From assembly GCA_037975125.1 (NCBI GenBank), contig CM075850.1, positions 72,831,890-72,895,889 on the forward strand: 64,000 nt of DNA. Direction: 5' to 3'. Below, piece after piece: positions 57,442 through 64,000 of this stretch. Origin of the DNA: Latrodectus hesperus. Its lineage: Eukaryota; Arthropoda; Arachnida; Araneae; Theridiidae. The notes under the pieces were generated by a model. It did not search any database and was not told the DNA's origin. It worked only from the letters and a program-made list of their open reading frames with translations. The position numbers were made by a program, and so were the translations under genes. How positions within the stretch are numbered: the stretch's first letter is position 1; every line of letters starts with the position of its first letter.

Positions 57442-59327
57442 TTGATTTTACAGTGTATTTAAAATAATTAAGAGATTCTTAAGATATTTTAATAAAATGA
57501 AGCTTGGAAAAGTCTCAACATAATGTAAATTATTTCCAAACGTAAAATTATTCCTGATATTACATAAAAGAAATAAAAATAAAAAATCGTAATATTTTTC
57601 ACTAAAATAGGAGAATTTTGTCAAAAAATTTTTTAAATTAATCAAATAAAGATTTAATTATTCTGTAACTGTGTGATTACTTTAATATTTTTATACATAA
57701 AAAGTTTCAATAAACATTAATTAATATTGTAAAAAGACACAAAATATTATTCTAATACTGTATTTAAAAGATTATTTTACAATTATAAGAAAATAACATT
57801 GAATTTTTATTTTATATAGTAAATAATCTATATTTAACATGCTTTTTAAGTAATTCCAAGTACATACTTATACGGTGTGAGAAATACCAATAAAGTTTAA
57901 TGATTTAAAAAAGGGAGATATTTATTTTTTATATTTTTATAAAAAGTTACAATCCTTACGTGAAGTATAAATGTTACAGATATTTTGAATTTTGAATTTA
58001 TTATTAGTATTTAAACTTAAAAATTCTTTCTATGAATTCATATTTTCTATAACAAAATTAAAATTAATAAATAGTTTTTATTATATGTGAACACAATTAT
58101 TCCTTACCAATGTGCAACAAATCTACACCAATACTACGTATATTTATATTTTTATATGGCAATATGTATTAGATAATTAATATTAAACACCTTGATACGA
58201 AATATAGAAAATGATAATTATTTTTATCATTATTTAATAATTATTTTCCATTCATTATAAATAATAAACTATATTACATTCTTAAATAATTAATAACTTT
58301 TTTTATTTAAAACAAAAATTGGTCAATTAATTAAAATTGAAATTGATAAATTTATTGAATGCTAAATTGAAATTGATATTTTTATTTCAAACTCTTATTT
58401 TCCAATTTTATTTTTTCCAATCTTTCTATTCAAGTTTCTATTTTATGGCCGATAAAGACAGAGCTTATGCATGAATGTTTAATTAGTAGAACTCGAGAGT
58501 TGAATCCAAAGTTCCTGAAAGACAGAAAAAGTTTTAGGCATTTTTATAATGACCGAAGTATACTGTCAACCAGAGATGATGATTAGTACAAATAATCGTA
58601 TGAGAGTAACAATTATGTTATTTTTAAAGAAAATACAAATAAGACAACAGCAAGTTCAACATCATCAAAAAATATCATTTTTACAGTACTAAAATACACA
58701 TCTTGCCTTTTTCTTAATATTTAACTTCAGAGCTCAAACTCATAAACTCAATCTGTAAGCTATCCTTATCAATTAACATATTATTTGAAAAATTTTCTTA
58801 CAGACAACGGAATCTTTCACAATCAATGAAATGGAACTTCACGAGAAAATCGAATCGAACATGCATATGAATGTTTCGTTTTTCAGTCCAACAGTTTATG
58901 GATTCGACTCCCATAACGGGTTTGGATATTTGTAATAGTAAAAAATTTAAGTTAAATTGCAAATACCGGACGAATCTACCTTCATTTGTATATAGTGATA
59001 AATAAAGAGATATTGGATCATAAAATCTAACCACAGAAGGCTATCACTGGTTAGGTTATTAAGAATATTATTAAAATTGTTTCATATACATGTATAGTAT
59101 TATATACAATTTAGCTTACAAAACTCAAAATTAGGAAAGTGAATTATAAAATTGAAATTGCATGGGGTTCCTAAGTTTACAGAAGTAAAAATTTTTAGTG
59201 AAAATTTTGGAGCTCTTTTATAAAGCTTTAATTATGCTTTTATTGTTCTACAGAGGTGCTTTTGAAATTTTCGTGAATGATGGTAGAGGATATGTTCGCT
59301 TGTAAATAAACTATTAAATAAATAAAA
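57442..59327. other. AT-rich stretch, no firm gene
   Basis: 58440-58580 and 58800-59030 are slightly GC-richer. The latter includes GGATTCGACTCCC, which is B-box-like but without a convincing A box. No gene is supported. Confidence 0.5.
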
Positions 59328-59404
59328 GTAAATAAATTATAAAAATAATAGTAAATGAAGTATAAAAATAAAAGTAAATAAAGTATAAAAATAAAAGTAA
59401 ATAG
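59328..59404. repeat. 23-bp tandem repeat, about 3.3 copies
   Basis: GTAAATRAAKTATAAAAATA followed by AWA repeats at 59328, 59351 and 59374, with a partial copy at 59397. The last two full copies differ at one base. Confidence 0.9.
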
Positions 59405-62400
59405 TAAAGACAAAATAAAATATTTTTAAATAAAAATGGGTTATTTTGAGCTCCAAAGTCTCAGTAATTTCAAAATAATACTTCAATCATTTAAATATGT
59501 GAACGTAAGGAATAATTTTTTTATTGTAAAACAGATAAAGCGTTTGAAAATATCACTATTAACAAAAATTGCAAAAATAAAAACTAAACCAAAAATAGCA
59601 AGTTAAATCTTCTATAATTCTTTTCATTTGAATTTTTAGTCACTTTAATACCTGGGTAGAAAGTTTATGTATACCATTAAATATTTATCTATTAATGATT
59701 TCTATATTTACAATTTTAGTTTAGTTTTGTAAAGATGGTTGAGTGCTTCTTGTCACCCGTCTTTAAAGTTAATGATAAATTTCCATCTTCTTTTTATTGA
59801 TTGAAAAATGCGAAAAATTTCAGTACTATGTATTAAAAATTTTATTTTATAAATTAAACTATTGAATGGCTAAAAGTTATATGATATCAGTCAAGTACAA
59901 TGGAATCATCAATGATAATTCATTCATAAGTATAGCAAATACAAATATTAAAGGAAACATTTTTTTACATATATCAAAGGGATATAACTCATATCAAAGA
60001 CGAATGATCAGATTAAACATTTTAAATATTTTAAAGTAGGAGTTAATATTTTAAAATTTTTACATTATTTGTGAGAAAAATAATATTAATAACATTCTAT
60101 GAAGCATCTCATGATTATCAGATTTTAATCAGTGATATCGCCAGTTTATATTAAAAATACTCTTGAACATTTATATAAATGGTGCTTAATGATATTTTAT
60201 TATATAAATGATAACATATATATATAAATAGTGAACATGTTGTTTCATATTTTAAAAAACATGAAGCTATAACTGCTGTGAAGTAACACAATTTCATTCT
60301 AAATTAATTATTACACTTGTTAATGCCACAAGGAGATGAGATGATAGGTTCTATCTCCAGCTTGGTCCTGAGTTTGTGTCAAACGCCAGGCTCTTCCGAG
60401 CCTTTTGATAAACCTTGATCGGTTTATTTTCTAGATACGATATCACTTGATATTGTTGTTTAAAAACTTCGTTTAACTAATTAAAATGATTATCATTAAA
60501 TATTGTTTCTATTGCTCTATTTTCACAGAACGTAGTTTTCTGGCTTTTCTGAGCAATGTATTTATTTTAATTTTTCTACACACTTTAAAATGTTTTATTC
60601 AAAATATCACTTGAATTTTAGGAAATAAATCCAACATTATATTTATGTTTTCCAACGATGATATTATTTTCAGTTGGTTACATAATACAAAATTCAACAA
60701 TTTTATTAATCAGTACTGAAGGTATATCCTTTTTTATAAAAGAAAAAATATTCCATATTTCATCATTATCTTAGCTAAAATATTGCGTAAAATCTCATTT
60801 GCGCTGTAAAATTCTGCATCAAATTTGCCCCCAGCATTTTGCTTCTTTTATTTTTAAGTTGTAATATTATATAAATTTTCTTAATTTTGGAATAACATTT
60901 ATATTTTTCATATGTTACATATAAGTTTAGATTAAAGTTTCTAAAATTTCAGTGTAAAATGTAGAAAATATGTTTAGTTATAATAAAATAAAAAATGCGA
61001 ACATAAAATTCTAATTAAATAAGCATTTAAAATTCCTTACCAATGAAAAGTGCAATTTACTTCAAATATTAATCTTTTAAATCAGTTTTTGCAGACAATA
61101 TAATTATACATAATTTTAATTCAATTAACTTATGAGCTTGAATTTTTTTTAAATATCTATGATGTAACTATTGTTTTCAATTTCACACATTTTTTTTAAT
61201 TATATATTTAAAATTTTTAAATATAAAAGGACTCAGAATAATTATTGAAAAAATAAAAATAGAAATGTTAGTCTTCTTCAAAAGTTCAAGTAAAAATTAT
61301 TAAATAAATAAACTGAATTTGCAAATACAAATTCATCTCTACTCCTTTAATCAATCTACTTTAACACCACATAAATTCATTTTTTAAATAATTTCATATT
61401 CATAAGTTCAGATAATGAATAACAATAGGGGTTCTTCGATATTATAGCTTATTTAATGTATACAAAAATTCCTCTTTTTTAGAAAATGCATAGAAAAGAA
61501 TTTTTAATAACTTCATCGAATAACTTTATTGAATACCCACATAGAGAAAAAATTTAAATTAATCATGCGATCGTTCATGATGAATTCTTAACAATCAAGA
61601 AAGTTTCAGGAATTTTTCAGAAACTAAAATAATTAAAGTTTCTATACATAAAAACGCAGAGATAATTTTTTTAAGTTAGAAAGATATAATCTAACTATTA
61701 TCTCTTGTTTACAAAATAATTCAAAATATAACACGTTAAGTTTTACAAAAAATATATAGAACTTAATAAAAGAAAGGCTTTTTGTATTAAAAAAAGTGCG
61801 ATTGTGCGGAAAATTTAAAAAAAAAATCTTAAACGAAAAAAAATTATTTTGATGACAGTGACAACATCATTTTAGGTTTTCAAAAAAGAAGCAATCTTTT
61901 ATAGAAATTTTCTTTCCACTGCCATTGACTATAGTTAAATTGAAAAAGAATGTCTTGTAAAAGAATGTTTATATTTTGGGAACAAACTGAATTTATATTC
62001 TCATAATACTGCTATGATTAAAAACAAAATTCCCTACAATAACATATATTATGTTTGCCATTTTTGTTAGATTTTTAATTTTAATGTAATTTATATAGTA
62101 CTGTTTTTATACATGATTGCTACAATTTCAGTTTTAATGTGATTTATATAGTACAGTTACTATGCATGATTCAATTATTTTTAGAATGACGGATTTAATC
62201 AGTTGAAAACTAATATATAACTCCAAGTTAAAATATTACTCATATAATATCAGAAATTAAAAATTAAAATGTATGGAAGAAAGTAAAAATAATTCTTATT
62301 CCTAAAGTATTTCCTTTACGAGCATATTATAAACAATGTTTACAAATTTATTTAGATCGGGTATTTTTAAAGTGTTGCAAATAATTCAGAATACACGAGT

Positions 62401-62972
62401 GAAATCTAAAACAAAAAATACAAAGTAAGTTAATAACAAATAGAATCATAAGTACTAAAAATCAGTAATTTAATATTATGAAAATTCATTCATTACATTA
62501 GATAAATACTAAAATTTCGGTAATTTAAGTAAATTTTTTAAAAAATTTAACAATGTTGAATTCGAATCTCCATAAATAAAATTTTTAATAAATATCTTAA
62601 TATATTTAGTAAAAATTTTGAAGTAAAGATAAATATAATACTAAATACAAAGAAAAATTAATAACTTTTGAGAGGTTTTTATATATATTTAAAATAAATT
62701 TCAGTATTGCTTGGTTTTGTTTTTTTTGTCGCTCAACGGTCATGTTTTGCACACGAGGGCTAATTAGACCGGGACCTACGGTTTTAAAGTGGATTCCAAA
62801 CCACTACAAACATCCATGCCCATCCATCAATATTGCGTGAACCTCAAAAATATTATAAGGCTTTAAGTGCAATTTAAAATAAATAAGTTTTATCTACTTT
62901 TAAAATGAAATATTTTAAAAATCAAGCTTTAAAGATTATATATTTAAAATACCTGTCTTGAATTTTTTACAG
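59405..62972. other. AT-rich stretch with two GC-richer patches
   Basis: 60330-60425 contains a GGCTC/GAGCC stem with loop TTCC. 62715-62835 has GAGGGCTAATTAGACCGGG and CCAAACCACTACAAACATCC. Both look like fragments of dispersed repeats, but I cannot identify them. A diverged 53-bp direct duplication lies at 62079-62171. No gene seen. Confidence 0.45.
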
Positions 62973-62992
62973 AAATGATTTCAGTCATTGAG
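62973..62992 (+). CDS. Weak candidate 20-nt microexon
   Basis: TTGAATTTTTTACAG | 20 nt | GTAAGGTA: an acceptable acceptor and a strong donor (GAG|GTAAGG). Only one frame is open (MISVIE after two leading bases). It cannot be spliced directly to the 33-nt candidate at 45364 without a stop in either of that exon's open frames, so at least one other exon would be needed. It may be a chance pairing of sites. Confidence 0.15.
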
Positions 62993-63326
62993 GTAAGGTA
63001 ATGTATATTTTACTATTAATTTACTCATTATTATTTTTTTAATTTTACTCATTATATTGATAAATTAATTTACTCGATTTTACAATTTTCTGTTTGAAAT
63101 TTGTGAAATTTTCCACAAAAATGCAATTTATTTTTAAAGGTAAAGATCAAAAACAATTATTCCATGAATATTTTATCTTACTTTGCTGTATAGCAAAGAA
63201 TGATATCAATATTACAAAATAACTGAATAACACAAGATTATTTTGATTAATTTTATTGGCTTTATTATAAAATATCATTTCGAAAAATTATATATAAAAA
63301 TTCTCAAATCATACGATTCCCAATAA

Positions 63327-63545
63327 GCGCATATTATGAAGTGAACATTTTGCTTATTTGCATTTAAAAGTATACATTTCTCTTTGAAAAAGATGTTTTA
63401 TAGAAAGCCATGTGTGTAAGTAGTATAAATTAAATTATATATCATTTTCATACATTAACGAATAAATAATAAAAATCAAAGTAGACTTTCCAAAGTTTAA
63501 TATGTAAAAACTTTTCAAAACTTATATATATATATATATATATAC

Positions 63546-63625
<80 letters not shown>

Positions 63626-63847
63626 TATATTTATAAGGATTTAAGAAACGCTTTTAAATATTAAACTTTGAAAAGTGCTACTTTCTTGGAACACTTTATT
63701 TTATTATTTATTCGTTAATGTATGAAAATGATATGTAATTTAATTTATACTACTTACACACATGGCTTTCTATAAAACATCTTTTTCAAAGAGAAATGTA
63801 TACTTTTAAATGCAAATAAGCAAAATGCTTCACTTCATAATATGCGC
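63327..63847. repeat. Large palindrome with (TA)n apex
   Basis: The left arm (63327-63474) and right arm (63699-63847) are reverse complements over about 148 bp with roughly two differences (GTGAACATT/GTGAAGCATT and TATATC/CATATC). The arms begin and end with GCGCATATTATGAAGTG and its complement. Toward the centre the pairing continues more loosely (CAAAGTTTAATAT shared) into the (TA)n array at 63522-63634. No ORF lies within. It may be a fold-back or MITE-type element, or a palindromic duplication. Confidence 0.93.
63522..63634. repeat. (TA)n array at the apex of the palindrome
   Basis: About 110 bp of TA with a TATACGTATA interruption near 63545 and a phase slip near 63619. It forms the loop region of the surrounding inverted repeat. 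Confidence 0.97.
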
Positions 63848-64000
63848 ATATATATATACTTTTTTCATTGATTTGTAAGTTAGCAAGTAACTTAATTATA
63901 TTTACAGTTGTTTTTCTATACTGCTGATAAAAAAATGTTATTTTCGTTTCAATAATAAAAAAAGAAAGTTTGAGAAGGAGGATATTAAATACATAAAATA
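63848..64000. other. Window end, no feature seen
   Basis: A/T-rich sequence outside the palindrome. Confidence 0.6.

Noticed and set aside
58860..58930. GGATTCGACTCCC as a possible SINE or tRNA B box
   Set aside because: No A box at a suitable distance and no tRNA fold.

Overview
The window is very AT-rich eukaryotic DNA (about three quarters A+T by eye) with no complete protein-coding gene. Degenerate non-LTR and DNA transposons, tRNA-derived SINEs and long (TA)n microsatellites point to an arthropod. The RNase H-type LINE remnant and the mariner copy resemble, from memory, elements common in orb-weaving spider genomes; the spider assignment is inference. The DNA is probably intergenic or lies in a very long intron.

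Layout. 1-720 holds a possible solo LTR on the minus strand. 974-2750 holds three (TA)n arrays with a dead mariner transposon on the minus strand between two of them. About 6290-6670 holds a Tc1-like remnant. 11484-12664 is a striking tandem array with a period of about 426 bp, followed by a short coding-like patch. Two copies of one tRNA-derived SINE lie at 13512-13801 (plus, with target-site duplication) and about 14865-15092 (minus). 18215-19040 is a decayed LINE reverse transcriptase and 40169-40823 a decayed LINE RNase H region. 45364-45396 is the best candidate for real host coding sequence, a 33-nt microexon with consensus splice sites. About 48640-48790 is a second kind of tRNA-derived SINE. 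49321-49874 is a 540-bp terminal-inverted-repeat element flanked by a 7-bp direct repeat. 51717-52360 is an old, diverged tandem repeat of about 170 bp. 63327-63847 is a near-perfect palindrome of about 520 bp with a (TA)n array at its apex.

Most of the rest is AT-rich sequence in which I see no genes. Nearly all short ORFs are chance ORFs or translations of TA arrays (YIYIYI). No set of genes works together here. The window records successive element insertions, microsatellite expansion and local duplication, possibly inside a gene whose exons are tiny and far apart.
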